A stretch of DNA of 64,000 nt from an uncultured Eubacteriales bacterium (lineage in GTDB: Bacteria > Bacillota > Clostridia > Peptostreptococcales > Anaerovoracaceae): contig OMZI01000004.1 in the NCBI GenBank assembly GCA_900315485.1, positions 1 through 64,000 on the forward strand. Reading direction: 5' to 3'. This document shows, piece after piece, positions 45,272 through 54,359 of the stretch. The notes below the pieces were generated by a model. It ran no database searches and was not told the DNA's origin. It saw only the letters and a program-made list of their open reading frames with translations. The position numbers and the translations under genes are program-made. Numbering within the stretch: position 1 is the stretch's first letter; every line of letters begins with the position of its first letter.

Positions 45272-46141
45272 TTACCTCTTTATATTGTGATCGATCTCAA
45301 CTGCCTCCGGATTCCTGCGTGCGAGCATGTTCTCGCAGCGTGCCTGAATGTACTTGTCATAGTGCTCATGTGTGATGATGTAGAGCTGATCATCCTCGAT
45401 CGCCTTGAATACGACCGGTCCGGATTCGTCAATCGCACGTCCTGTCATGATCAAATACTTGGCAGCGCCCTGCATCTTCTGGTGAAGCTCGCTTCCATAG
45501 TACGGACTCTCGACTTTGTACTTGTCCTGCTTGTACTCTTCAGAATGATCTAGGTTGGTCTGGATGAAACCAGGACAGTAAGCGCTGATGTGGATGTTGT
45601 TTACGCCAAATGCAATGAGGTCATAGTAAACGGACTCAGTCAGAGCAAGTGCTCCGAACTTTGATGCCTGATATGCTGCAGCACTCTTTGATGTGAATCT
45701 ACCTGCTGCTGAGCATGTGTTGACTATGTTGCAAGGGGTTCCCTGCTTGATCATGTACGGAATGACCTCGTGCATGAAATAGACGTGCGATTTGAGGTTG
45801 GTATCGATGATCCACTCATATTCGAGAGGAGGAACGACCCATACAGGTCCGAAAGTAGCAACGCCTGCATTGTTCATCAGAAGGTCGATTTGACCGAACT
45901 TCTCAATAACGCCGGCTACTACTGCTTTGACCTGCTCATACTCTGTTACATCGCAAGGGCAGAGAATGATATCTTCTGCTCCGAGCTCTTTTGCCATCGG
46001 CTCGATCGCCTTAAGATCATCTTCCATGATGTCTACTGCAGCGATCTTCATGCCGCGCTGAGCTGCCTGCTTGACAAATTCCTTACCGAATCCATGAGCT
46101 GCACCTGTTATAAGTGCGACTCTTCCTGCAAAATTTTTCAT
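45272..46141 (-). CDS. Short-chain dehydrogenase/reductase
   Basis: A 289-residue classical SDR. Coenzyme motif TGAAHGFGKEF, then a VDIMEDD acidic segment favouring NAD(H), CPCDVTE, NNAG, catalytic Ser in NTCSAAGRF and the YxxxK pair in AAYQASKFGALAL. It probably oxidises or reduces a hydroxyl/keto group on the same substrate as the fused reductase, whose gene starts 13 bases downstream. It is closely similar to each half of the tandem SDR at 52446. Confidence 0.9.
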   Translation of the reverse strand: MKNFAGRVALITGAAHGFGKEFVKQAAQRGMKIAAVDIMEDDLKAIEPMAKELGAEDIILCPCDVTEYEQVKAVVAGVIEKFGQIDLLMNNAGVATFGPVWVVPPLEYEWIIDTNLKSHVYFMHEVIPYMIKQGTPCNIVNTCSAAGRFTSKSAAAYQASKFGALALTESVYYDLIAFGVNNIHISAYCPGFIQTNLDHSEEYKQDKYKVESPYYGSELHQKMQGAAKYLIMTGRAIDESGPVVFKAIEDDQLYIITHEHYDKYIQARCENMLARRNPEAVEIDHNIKR

Positions 46142-46165
46142 GCTGCTTTCTCCTCCTTTTTTAAA

Positions 46166-47125
46166 TCAATACTCATAGAAGCCTTTACCGAAGTTAACTC
46201 CTTTTTCACCGCGGTCTATCTTCTCTTTGAGAAGCTTGCCGATCTTATATTCGGTAGTTCCTTCCTGCTGAGCAGCAGGCTTCATCTGATTGATGTTGTA
46301 TGCTGTCTCGAGGCCGACGATATCGAGGATCTGGAACGGTCCTGCCGGAGCACCTGTTGCAAGTCTCCAGGTGAGATCTATGGTCTCAGGATCAGATACG
46401 CCGTTGGCCCAGAGTCCCTGTGCTGCACTCAGGAAAGGGACGAGCATCGAGTTGAGAATGTATCCAGGCTGCTCCTTGTGAAGCTGAAGAGGAACCATTC
46501 CGATTGATGCTGCGAATTCAACTACCTTCTGGAAGATTTCAGGAGAGGTTCCCGGATGTCCCATGATTTCTGCTGTGTTGTTCTTCCAGATCGTATTGGC
46601 AAAATGCAGAGAACAGTACTTTTCAGGACGTCCTGTGTACTCTGCGAACATGCTAGGAAGAAGTGTGGATGAATTGGTGCAGAGAATTGTGTCAGGATCC
46701 AGAAGATCCTTCATCGCTGTATACACACCTATCTTAGCCTGAGGATCTTCCGACATGGACTCGATTACCAGATATGCGTCTTTGACGGCAGCAGCCATAT
46801 CGAGCTCGATATGAACGTTTTCTGCAAAACGCTTCTTAGCACATTCTGCCATTTCATCTATCTTCTCTGCTGTAATACCGTTCCACTCGCTGATGAGCCC
46901 CTTAGGATACATGAATGCTCCCATCGGATTGCCAATAAGAGCCTTGGCCTTGAGGAGGTCTTCGATCATAAGCGCGGAATAACGATCGATCTTAGGCTGA
47001 GTTCTTCCGATCGAGCTTTCAGATCTCAGCCAGAATGTTGTGTCATATCCGTGATAAGCACAGATGAGGCCTATCTGTGTTCCGAGGACACCACCGCCTG
47101 CTACTACTACTTTCTTTGCATTCAT
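46166..47125 (-). CDS. 3-hydroxyacyl-CoA dehydrogenase family protein
   Basis: A 319-residue protein with the FadB/Hbd two-domain layout: N-terminal Rossmann fold with VVVAGGGVLGTQIGLICA, catalytic region NSSTLLPSMFAEYTGRPEKYCSLHFANTIWKN (key His in LHFAN), then the helical domain with GYILNSMLVPFLSAA and DLTWRLATGAPAGPF. It would oxidise a 3-hydroxyacyl-CoA with NAD+. HFANT replaces the usual HFFNP, so the substrate may be atypical. It is in an operon with the SDR downstream and the small membrane protein upstream. Confidence 0.87.
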   Translation of the reverse strand: MNAKKVVVAGGGVLGTQIGLICAYHGYDTTFWLRSESSIGRTQPKIDRYSALMIEDLLKAKALIGNPMGAFMYPKGLISEWNGITAEKIDEMAECAKKRFAENVHIELDMAAAVKDAYLVIESMSEDPQAKIGVYTAMKDLLDPDTILCTNSSTLLPSMFAEYTGRPEKYCSLHFANTIWKNNTAEIMGHPGTSPEIFQKVVEFAASIGMVPLQLHKEQPGYILNSMLVPFLSAAQGLWANGVSDPETIDLTWRLATGAPAGPFQILDIVGLETAYNINQMKPAAQQEGTTEYKIGKLLKEKIDRGEKGVNFGKGFYEY

Positions 47126-47155
47126 ATCATATACCTCCTGTGAATCCGTTGATTG

Positions 47156-47344
47156 TTACAGACCGAGCTCTTTCTTGAGAGGCTTCCACCAGAGAAAACC
47201 TCTGAGAAGGCACTGAGGCAGAGCTTTCTTAACAGGAATGCCTGCTGCCTTAGCGACATGCCTGCCTTCAAGGAACCATTCTGCTGTGTGGCATATACCG
47301 AGTACTGCGACACAGACGCCTAATACTTTTGCAATGATTTTCAT
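47156..47344 (-). CDS. Small membrane-anchored protein, unknown
   Basis: A 62-residue protein not recognised as a known family. It has an N-terminal hydrophobic segment (MKIIAKVLGVCVAVLGICHTAEW) and a basic C-terminal half with paired Trp and Leu. GAGGTGAG lies close before the ATG at 47344 (a GTG at 47353 is the alternative). It is the first gene of the minus-strand operon, 31 bases before the 3-hydroxyacyl-CoA dehydrogenase gene, so it may be a membrane partner of the pathway. Confidence 0.6.
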   Translation of the reverse strand: MKIIAKVLGVCVAVLGICHTAEWFLEGRHVAKAAGIPVKKALPQCLLRGFLWWKPLKKELGL

Positions 47345-47457
47345 AATTCTCACCTCGCAGTTTAGACATAGATTGTAGTTGTACTTTAATTATGAAATCT
47401 GCACAAAACGGTAACAATAGTCAGCATATCCAAAACAAAGAAAAGCATTTGTCTGCG

Positions 47458-47465
47458 GTGCACAA
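47458..47465. promoter_or_regulatory. GTGCACAA box upstream of the minus-strand reductase operon
   Basis: Exact copy of the octamer found three times in the 49.2-49.3 kb divergent promoter region. It lies 114 bases upstream of the first gene of the operon at 47344. Candidate operator for the PucR-type regulator. Confidence 0.5.
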
Positions 47466-47529
47466 TCGGCAGGAATGAAGCGGGAAAAAATGTCTCCGGA
47501 AGAGGGCGGTCTGAGTCAGGTTCCGTACA

Positions 47530-47557
47530 ATAAAAAAGGCCTCACATTCTGAGGCCT
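47530..47557 (-). terminator. Terminator of the PucR-type regulator gene
   Basis: On the minus strand, AGGCCTCA and TGAGGCCT arms (47550-47557 and 47537-47544) with a five-base loop are followed by TTTTTTATT. Confidence 0.85.
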
Positions 47558-47586
47558 GTGACATATTCAAGATCGTTTATACAAAA

Positions 47587-49122
47587 CTATTTTGCGGCGG
47601 CGCTGAAGTCCTTGCCGGCCCATTTTCTCTTCTGGTTGATGACATTGCTCAGGGCATACGACAGGCGCAGACGGAATCTGGTGTCTGTGTCATCCAGATC
47701 GATATCGCACAGCTCTTCTATCCTGCGCAGACGGTAGATGACACTGTTCCTGTGAAGGTAAAGCGCTTTGGCTGTATCCGTCGTGCTGCAGGAATTTTTA
47801 AGATAAGTGTGCAGGGTCAGCTCCAGATTGGTGCCGTTCTCGGTATCGTATGAGGCCAGTTTAGGCAGTGCCGGATGAAGATATCTGCTGAGATCTTCGG
47901 TCTCTGACACCGTCCGGAACATTACATAAATACCATAATCCTCGAAAGTATATATGTGAATATCCGGGTCAAGAAGACAGCCTATTTCAAATGCATCCAC
48001 GGCTTCGTAGAAATGCGCGCGCAGCGTGCCGATATCTGTGAACCGCAGGCTGACTCCGATCCTGACCTTGCATTTTTCAGGGAAGAGCCCCGCTATGGTG
48101 CTGAGCTTGTGGATCATCTCGCTGCTACCGATGATGGTGGCGTTATCTCTCTGAGCAATGACGTGACATCTCGGAAGGATCATTGTCATCTCTTCTGACA
48201 GAGCGCCTTCACGCGGGAACGCAGATCCGTCACCTGTTGCTTTGCAGTAGATCGCTATAAGCTCCGACGGGAACGTCAGCCTGGTGTATGCGTCAGGAAG
48301 AGACGCCGCATCGGCACCGATGATGAGATTGTACAGGAACCTGTGGTAATCACTGGTCATGTACAGATAACTCGGCGCGTACTTCATTACGGCATATCCG
48401 AGAATTCCGCTGAGTATCCTCAGCATCTCGACGTGTTCAGAGCGGTATGAATCATAGCCCTCAATGACTATGAGAAAGCCTATCCACGTGTCGTGGCAGT
48501 AGACCCTGCTCGAGAACTTCTGGAAAGGGGACGACGGGCAGGAAACTTCTATAGGCGTCATTGTGGAGTCTGCCATCTGGACTGATTTGAGCGACCTGAC
48601 GGCCTGAATGAATTCGTAGTCGCAGTATCCCTGTTCAATGTTCTTCTTCCACAGCTCATCTGTGACAGGAATCTGTGTGGAGTAGCTGAGTATCCTGAAC
48701 TCGCGGTCGATGAATACCAGCGATGCGCCAAAAGTCTGCGAAGCTATGTCAATCAGAGTGTCGACATCTTTCACCCGTTCCAGAGTATTCATCATGGAAT
48801 CATAATAGTCATCCTTGTGAGAGCCCTGTATGATCTGGAAGGCAGTGTTGAATGCATATCCGAAGTCGCTTTCCGCTACCATGGCCAGATTATCCGGCAT
48901 CGTTGTTATTTCAGATACGGATACTGAGGCAGAGAATATACACTGCTTCGGCATCTCTGCACAGCCCTGCATCGTATTGCAGAAATACAGAACGTTGCTT
49001 TTGAATTCATGCTGGCGGAAATCTATGAACTGTACCTCTGTGATCTCTGTTTCAAGTGAGACTGAGATGATCTCTATCTGGCACATATTGCTGAGCCTTG
49101 CAGCTATTTCGCGGAATATCAT
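47587..49122 (-). CDS. PucR/CdaR-type transcriptional regulator
   Basis: About 511 residues. The C terminus is the PucR helix-turn-helix (TLHTYLKNSCSTTDTAKAL then HRNSVIYRLRRIEELCDIDL). The middle holds a GGDEF-like CdaR segment, and the N-terminal half is a sensory domain, presumably binding a pathway metabolite. The start at 49122 is favoured by GAGGTG; extending to 49194 lacks a site. It lies between the two operons encoding the fused reductases, and GTGCACAA boxes flank both, so it is the likely pathway regulator. One box lies inside its own promoter, suggesting autoregulation. Confidence 0.85.
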   Translation of the reverse strand: MIFREIAARLSNMCQIEIISVSLETEITEVQFIDFRQHEFKSNVLYFCNTMQGCAEMPKQCIFSASVSVSEITTMPDNLAMVAESDFGYAFNTAFQIIQGSHKDDYYDSMMNTLERVKDVDTLIDIASQTFGASLVFIDREFRILSYSTQIPVTDELWKKNIEQGYCDYEFIQAVRSLKSVQMADSTMTPIEVSCPSSPFQKFSSRVYCHDTWIGFLIVIEGYDSYRSEHVEMLRILSGILGYAVMKYAPSYLYMTSDYHRFLYNLIIGADAASLPDAYTRLTFPSELIAIYCKATGDGSAFPREGALSEEMTMILPRCHVIAQRDNATIIGSSEMIHKLSTIAGLFPEKCKVRIGVSLRFTDIGTLRAHFYEAVDAFEIGCLLDPDIHIYTFEDYGIYVMFRTVSETEDLSRYLHPALPKLASYDTENGTNLELTLHTYLKNSCSTTDTAKALYLHRNSVIYRLRRIEELCDIDLDDTDTRFRLRLSYALSNVINQKRKWAGKDFSAAAK

Positions 49123-49189
49123 ATGGTGCACCTCGCGCCTCGGGGACATGGTTAAACTGCGCAAAGAGTTATTCTGTATTGACAAAATC

Positions 49190-49218
49190 AGCATAGTTTA
49201 CGGTGCACAACAAGTCAA
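49190..49218 (-). promoter_or_regulatory. Promoter of the PucR-type regulator gene
   Basis: On the minus strand, TTGACT (49218-49213) and TATGCT (49195-49190) are separated by exactly 17 bases. The GTGCACAA box at 49203-49210 lies inside the spacer, where a bound regulator would block polymerase. Confidence 0.6.
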
Positions 49219-49328
49219 TTGTCATTATGCCCAAATATATCTGGTGGAAAGTGCACAATCATGATGGCCTGCACTGCAGGGGGGATCGTGGTTTTTCATG
49301 AATTCTGCCATTAGGTCACCGTGCACAA
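49203..49328. promoter_or_regulatory. Three GTGCACAA boxes
   Basis: Exact copies at 49203-49210, 49251-49258 and 49321-49328, all in the same orientation, spaced 48 and 70 bases. GTGCAC is itself palindromic. With the copy at 47458, these are the only exact octamers I found in the window. Confidence 0.55.
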
Positions 49329-49494
49329 ATGTCTTTTATTGTTTTGGGTAAGTCGGATAATGCCCGGAGGATATCGTTAATTTTATAATTTAATCAGATA
49401 ACTTATAACCTTGGTTCACCACGCCCGGCTGTGACGGATCGCGTGACAGCCGCGGCTATCCTTAGAAGCTTCTGAAAGAAGGAAAGGAGAAACT

Positions 49495-52311
49495 ATGTAC
49501 GATAAGCTATTTGAAAAAGGTAAGATCGGCAATGTCGAAATCAAGAACAGACTGGTTATGACCCCGATGGGAACAAACCTGGCTAACCTTGACGGAACAC
49601 CGGGGCCTGCAATGATCAAGTATTATGAAGACAGGGCTGCAGGCGGATGCGGACTGATCATGCCGGAGATCTGCAGAGTCAATGAGAAGACCGGAGCAGG
49701 AATGCTCAGACAGATCGCAGCAACCAAAGACTATCACATCCAGGGACTGAAAGAGCTTGCGATGGCCGTTCATAAACACGGTTCCAAGATTTTCATCCAG
49801 CTCCATCACCCTGGCAGAGAAGGAGTTTCCTCGCTGATCGGCGGACAGCCATGCGTATCTGCTTCTGACAGAGTATGCAAGGTATCACAGCAGGAAACAA
49901 GACCAATGACAATCGAAGAGATCCATGAGCTGGTAGGACAGTTCGGTGATGCAGCTCTGAGATGCAAGAAGGCCGGCATCGATGGTATCGAGCTTCACTG
50001 TGCTCACGGATATCTGCTCCAGCAGTTCCTGTCGCCTTACACCAACTACAGAGATGACGAGTACGGCGGCAGCTTCGAGAACAGAATGAGACTTGTTCTC
50101 GAGATCATCGAGGACATCCGCAAGAAGTGCGGCCCTGATTTCCCTCTCGGCTGCAGAGTATCCGTAATTGAGTTCCTCGACAAGATCGGATATGACGGAG
50201 ATCAGATCAGACTCGAGGATGGTATCAAGATCGTTAAGTGCCTTGAAGAGGCAGGCATCGACTTCGTAGACGTTTCCGATGGTCTCTATGAGACAGGAAG
50301 CTTCTCCGTAGAGCCTATCTCATTCCCTCAGGGCTGGAGAAAGCCATTCATCAAGGCTATCAAGGATGTAGTAAAGATTCCTGTAATCGCAGTATCCGTA
50401 ATCAGAGAGCCTGCTGTTGCAGAGAATTTCCTCGATGAGGAAATCGTAGACTTCGTCGGCATGGGCAGAACATGGATCGCTGATGCTGAATGGGGCAAGA
50501 AGGTACAGGAAGGCAGAGAGGATGAACTCAACAAGTGTATCGCTTGTCTGAGATGCTTCGAGTCACTGCTCGGCCTCAATGCTCAGGGACTCCCGTTCGA
50601 GTGCGCTGTAAACCCGAGAGCATGCAACGAGCTCCGTTACGGAGATCTCGAGCCTGTAAAGGGTGAGCACAAGGCTGTAGTAGTCGGCGGCGGCCCTGGC
50701 GGAATGTATGCAGCAGCTACTCTTGCCAAGAGAGGCGTTGATGTAACACTTATCGACAGACAGGAAGAACTCGGCGGAACCGTAAACCTCGCCAAGAAGC
50801 CTCCTCGGAAGGAAAGAATGCAGTGGTTCATCGACTACCTCAAGCAGGATATGGAGAAGGCAGGCGTCAAGGTATGCCTCGGCTGCGAAGCTACAGCAGA
50901 TGACATCGCTGCAATGGAGCCTGAAGCAGTAGTTCTTGCAACAGGATCAACTTCGATCTTCCCTGCAAGCATCCCTGGCGTTGACGGCGACAATGTATAC
51001 GCAGTCAATGACGTTCTGAACGGCAAGGTAGACCTCGCAGGCAAGAAGGTAGCTATGATCGGTGCAGGACTCACAGGTCTTGAAGCAGGTGAGTATCTTG
51101 CAGAGACAGGCGCTGAAGTAACATTCATAGACATGCTCAAGGTTGCAGCTCCTAACGCATACAGACTGAACGTAGTAGACGTTCAGACAAGACTCGCCAA
51201 GCTCGGCGCAAAATATGAACTCGGCAACGCTCTCAAGGCTATCCTGCCTGACGGAGTATGCATCGAGAACGTAGACACCAAGGAAGAGAAGAAGGTAGAT
51301 GCTGATGCAGTCGTACTCTCACTCGGATACAAGCCTGACCAGTCACTCAAGGCAGCTCTCGAGGAAAAGGGACTCTGCGTTAAGGTAGTAGGCTCTGCAG
51401 TCGTTGACGGAACGATCGCACCTGCATCAAGAGGCGGCTATGAAGTTGGCGCGTCACTCTTCGCAGATGAGGAACTCAGTTTTGCCATCGGTGACGGACA
51501 GTTCAAGTCCTTCTCGAAGATCTCACACATGAGAGGCCAGGAGGGCACATACGTAGCTTACCTGACGCAGCCTGAGGCTATCAGGAAAGTGCTGCCTGAA
51601 CCACTCGAGCCATTCTCGATGCCTGTAGTAACAGTCAGCTGCTGCCACATCAAGGACCCTACATTCGCAGACAACTACTATGAGACGATCCTCGGCGTAT
51701 ACTGCACATATAAGGGCCAGCTCGGTATGTACACCGTCAGCCTGCTCCTTGGAGGACAGGGCGCAGAGATGGCAACACAGCTCGGACGTGACAACTCGGC
51801 TATCCCTAAGAAACTGGATGCAGAATTCGTGATCAGAAAGGATGACGAGACGGGCAAAGTAACAGTTGGTGTATGCAGAAGAGGCACTCAGATCATCGAC
51901 CTCGAGATGCAGCTCGGAAGCTACAATCACCCACTGATGCACGTACTGTATCAGGCACCGGCTCCTGGCGCAGAGACAGCAGGCAGCGGATACTACATCC
52001 ACTTCGATAGACTGCCTGGAGAAGATGGAGTATGGAAGTTCGATAATGTATTCCTGCTGAGAAACGTTGTTAAGTACAAATACGATGACTGGAAGCCGGG
52101 CTTCGTAACCAGGTTCGAGCTGAAGTCCAGCATCGACGATCCATGGGGCTGTCTGCCGGTCAACACCATCATCGGCGGAGCTTATGCAGAGAACAACCTG
52201 CTGATCACAGCACTGCAGAAACTCGAGGACGTAGATGCAGAATCCACAATGAAGAAGATCCTGCCTGCATGGTATGACAGAACAGCATTCATGGAAGTAG
52301 GACGTAAGTAA
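49495..52311 (+). CDS. OYE/FAD reductase fused to acetoacetate decarboxylase-like domain (2)
   Basis: A 938-residue paralogue of the protein at 42445, collinear throughout: OYE barrel (NRLVMTPMGTN, HCAHGYLLQQFLSPYTN), Fe-S motif CIACLRC with a later Cys in FECAVNP, FAD/NAD domain (VVVGGGPGGMYAA, MIGAGLTGLEAGEYL), then the decarboxylase-like domain with IPKKLDAEF (K772-K773 at the same positions) and NYYET. Keeping the lysine pair in both copies argues that the C-terminal domain is catalytic. AAAGGAGAAA precedes the ATG. It is followed by the tandem SDR gene, mirroring the reductase-plus-SDR pairing of the other operon. Confidence 0.85.
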   Translation: MYDKLFEKGKIGNVEIKNRLVMTPMGTNLANLDGTPGPAMIKYYEDRAAGGCGLIMPEICRVNEKTGAGMLRQIAATKDYHIQGLKELAMAVHKHGSKIFIQLHHPGREGVSSLIGGQPCVSASDRVCKVSQQETRPMTIEEIHELVGQFGDAALRCKKAGIDGIELHCAHGYLLQQFLSPYTNYRDDEYGGSFENRMRLVLEIIEDIRKKCGPDFPLGCRVSVIEFLDKIGYDGDQIRLEDGIKIVKCLEEAGIDFVDVSDGLYETGSFSVEPISFPQGWRKPFIKAIKDVVKIPVIAVSVIREPAVAENFLDEEIVDFVGMGRTWIADAEWGKKVQEGREDELNKCIACLRCFESLLGLNAQGLPFECAVNPRACNELRYGDLEPVKGEHKAVVVGGGPGGMYAAATLAKRGVDVTLIDRQEELGGTVNLAKKPPRKERMQWFIDYLKQDMEKAGVKVCLGCEATADDIAAMEPEAVVLATGSTSIFPASIPGVDGDNVYAVNDVLNGKVDLAGKKVAMIGAGLTGLEAGEYLAETGAEVTFIDMLKVAAPNAYRLNVVDVQTRLAKLGAKYELGNALKAILPDGVCIENVDTKEEKKVDADAVVLSLGYKPDQSLKAALEEKGLCVKVVGSAVVDGTIAPASRGGYEVGASLFADEELSFAIGDGQFKSFSKISHMRGQEGTYVAYLTQPEAIRKVLPEPLEPFSMPVVTVSCCHIKDPTFADNYYETILGVYCTYKGQLGMYTVSLLLGGQGAEMATQLGRDNSAIPKKLDAEFVIRKDDETGKVTVGVCRRGTQIIDLEMQLGSYNHPLMHVLYQAPAPGAETAGSGYYIHFDRLPGEDGVWKFDNVFLLRNVVKYKYDDWKPGFVTRFELKSSIDDPWGCLPVNTIIGGAYAENNLLITALQKLEDVDAESTMKKILPAWYDRTAFMEVGRK

Positions 52312-52445
52312 CTTTATCTCCGGAGGGGTTCCTCCAACAGAAACAAGGTAATGAGACGGGGTGCCGCATCATGCGGCATCCCGGGCAGAAATTTAAAGGG
52401 CTTAATATAATAGACAACTACGATGAAATCCATAGGGGGAATATT

Positions 52446-54242
52446 ATGAAGGACTTTAAAGGAAGAGTAGCTGTTATTACCGGAGCTGCCAATGGATTCG
52501 GATTCGAATATGTCAAAGAGGCAGCAAAGAGAGGAATGAAGATCCTCGCAGTAGATATCGAGGGCGATGAGGTTCTTGCATGCGAACCGGTCGCTAAGGA
52601 ACTCGGAGCAGAAGAAATCGTATGCCTGCAGGCAGACGTGTCACTTCTGGAAGACACTCAGAAGATCGTTACGTGCGCCATGGACAAGTGGGGCCAGATC
52701 GACCTTCTGATCAACAACGCAGGAACAGGCAAGGGCGGATATATTGAAACACTACCGCTCAGAGACTGGGAGTGGATGATGTATGCCAATGTATTCTCCC
52801 AGATCTACATGATGAAACAGGTCATTCCTATCATGATGAAGCAGGGCACACACTGCAACATCCTCAACGTATGCTCGATAGCTGGACTCATCACAAGCAA
52901 CGCTATGCCTGGCTACTATTCGACCAAGCACGCAGCTGTTTCTCTGAGCCGTGCTACACGCAACGAGCTTGAGGAGATCGGTGTAGATAATATCCACATC
53001 AGCATCTTCTGCCCTGGCTTTGTACAGACCGACCTGCATCACGCAGAGCGCCACAGACCTGCCAGATTCTCTGACCCGACCGATCCTTACTATACAAGTG
53101 CAGAATTCCGGAAATTCGAGAAGATGAGCGAGTACGTAGTTACTACGGGTCTTCCGATCGACGGATTCGGTGAAAAATGCTTCAAGGCCATCGAGGATGA
53201 TCAGTTCTACATCGTAACACATCCTCAGTATGATCCAATCATCAGAAAGCAGATCTATGACAGCGTAAACAATGTCAACCCTGATTTGAAGAATGTAGGC
53301 AAAGAGCCTAAGGCTTATGAGAAGGGAGACAAAGACCTGGCCGGCAGGGTAGCTCTTATTACAGGTGCTGCATACGGATTCGGTAAGGAATTCGTCAAAG
53401 AGGCTGCCAAGAGAAAGATGAAGATCGCTGCAGTCGACATCATGGAGGATGAGCTTGCCAAGATCGAAGATGTTGCCAAGGAATTCGGTGCTGAAGACAT
53501 CCTGATCATCCCTGCGGACGTATCACTGTATGAAGAAACAGAGAAGGTCGTCAATGCCGTAATGGACAAGTGGGGCCAGATCGATCTTCTGATGAACAAC
53601 GCAGGAACCTGCACGCCTGGACCTGGATTTGTCATTCCGCTGCAGGATTGGGAGTGGATCTTCCGCACCAACTATCTGTCACACGTTTACTTCATGAGGC
53701 AGGTAATTCCAATCATGAGAAAGCAGGGCACACACTGCAACATCATGAACACCTGCTCGGTAGCCGGACTCATCACAAGCACCGGCATGGCTGCGTACTA
53801 TACGACCAAGAATGCAGCTGTAGCTTTGTCTGAATGCATCGAATACGAGATGCAGGAGACAGGATCGGACATCCACCTCGGAGTATTCTGTCCGGGCTTC
53901 GTACGCACCAACTTTGACCACGCTGATGAGTATCGTCCTGCAAGATATGCTCACGGAGATGATCCGTACTATCAGAGCGAGACCTTCGCAAAGGGCAAAG
54001 CTGCTGCACAGTTCGTAATCGGAACAGGCTATCCGATCGAAGGCTTCGGAGCGAGAGTATTCAGGGCAATCGAGAATGATGAGTTCTATGTAGTCACTCA
54101 CCGTGAATATGATGAGCACATCATTAAGCAGGTAGAGCAGACCATCGCAAGGGAAAATCCTGTAGTTGCGTCGATATCTGAGGCAATCAAGGATGTTACA
54201 AATCTCCCTGGCGGACCGCTGAGAGGATATCTCAAAGACTAA
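52446..54242 (+). CDS. Tandem-fused short-chain dehydrogenase (two SDR domains)
   Basis: A 598-residue protein made of two complete SDR domains. Domain 1 (about 1-290): TGAANGFGFEYV, NNAGTGKGG, YYSTKHAA. Domain 2 (about 298-598): TGAAYGFGKEFV, NNAGTCTPG, YYTTKNAA. Both keep the glycine-rich loop and Tyr-x-x-x-Lys, so both may be active. Each resembles the single SDR at 45272. A bifunctional protein could act on two positions or both stereoisomers of one substrate. The start is at 52446, where GGGGGAAT precedes the ATG; an upstream ATG at 52371 lies in untranslated sequence. Confidence 0.87.
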   Translation: MKDFKGRVAVITGAANGFGFEYVKEAAKRGMKILAVDIEGDEVLACEPVAKELGAEEIVCLQADVSLLEDTQKIVTCAMDKWGQIDLLINNAGTGKGGYIETLPLRDWEWMMYANVFSQIYMMKQVIPIMMKQGTHCNILNVCSIAGLITSNAMPGYYSTKHAAVSLSRATRNELEEIGVDNIHISIFCPGFVQTDLHHAERHRPARFSDPTDPYYTSAEFRKFEKMSEYVVTTGLPIDGFGEKCFKAIEDDQFYIVTHPQYDPIIRKQIYDSVNNVNPDLKNVGKEPKAYEKGDKDLAGRVALITGAAYGFGKEFVKEAAKRKMKIAAVDIMEDELAKIEDVAKEFGAEDILIIPADVSLYEETEKVVNAVMDKWGQIDLLMNNAGTCTPGPGFVIPLQDWEWIFRTNYLSHVYFMRQVIPIMRKQGTHCNIMNTCSVAGLITSTGMAAYYTTKNAAVALSECIEYEMQETGSDIHLGVFCPGFVRTNFDHADEYRPARYAHGDDPYYQSETFAKGKAAAQFVIGTGYPIEGFGARVFRAIENDEFYVVTHREYDEHIIKQVEQTIARENPVVASISEAIKDVTNLPGGPLRGYLKD

Positions 54243-54275
54243 GATCAGATAGTAAACCTATCGGAGGCAATTCAA

Positions 54276-54315
54276 AAGGACCGGGCCAAAAACAAAACAG
54301 GCCCGGTCCTTACTG
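54276..54315. terminator. Terminator between tandem SDR and EamA genes
   Basis: Perfect 12-base arms AAGGACCGGGCC 54276-54287 and GGCCCGGTCCTT 54300-54311 with an A-rich 12-base loop. It ends both convergent operons. Confidence 0.75.
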
Positions 54316-54359
54316 TCTGGATTCTATAGTTGAGTTTGTGACTTGAATGTGCGTGCAGA

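Larger units (their letters stand above)
49123..49494. other. Divergent control region, regulator / second reductase
   Basis: A 372-base gap holding the regulator promoter and three GTGCACAA boxes (listed separately). A palindrome AGAAGCTTCT at about 49464-49473 and a GGCTGT/ACAGCC hairpin at about 49430-49455 lie in the plus-strand leader. A TATAAT at about 49393 may be the plus-strand -10, but no matching -35 is seen. Confidence 0.5.
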
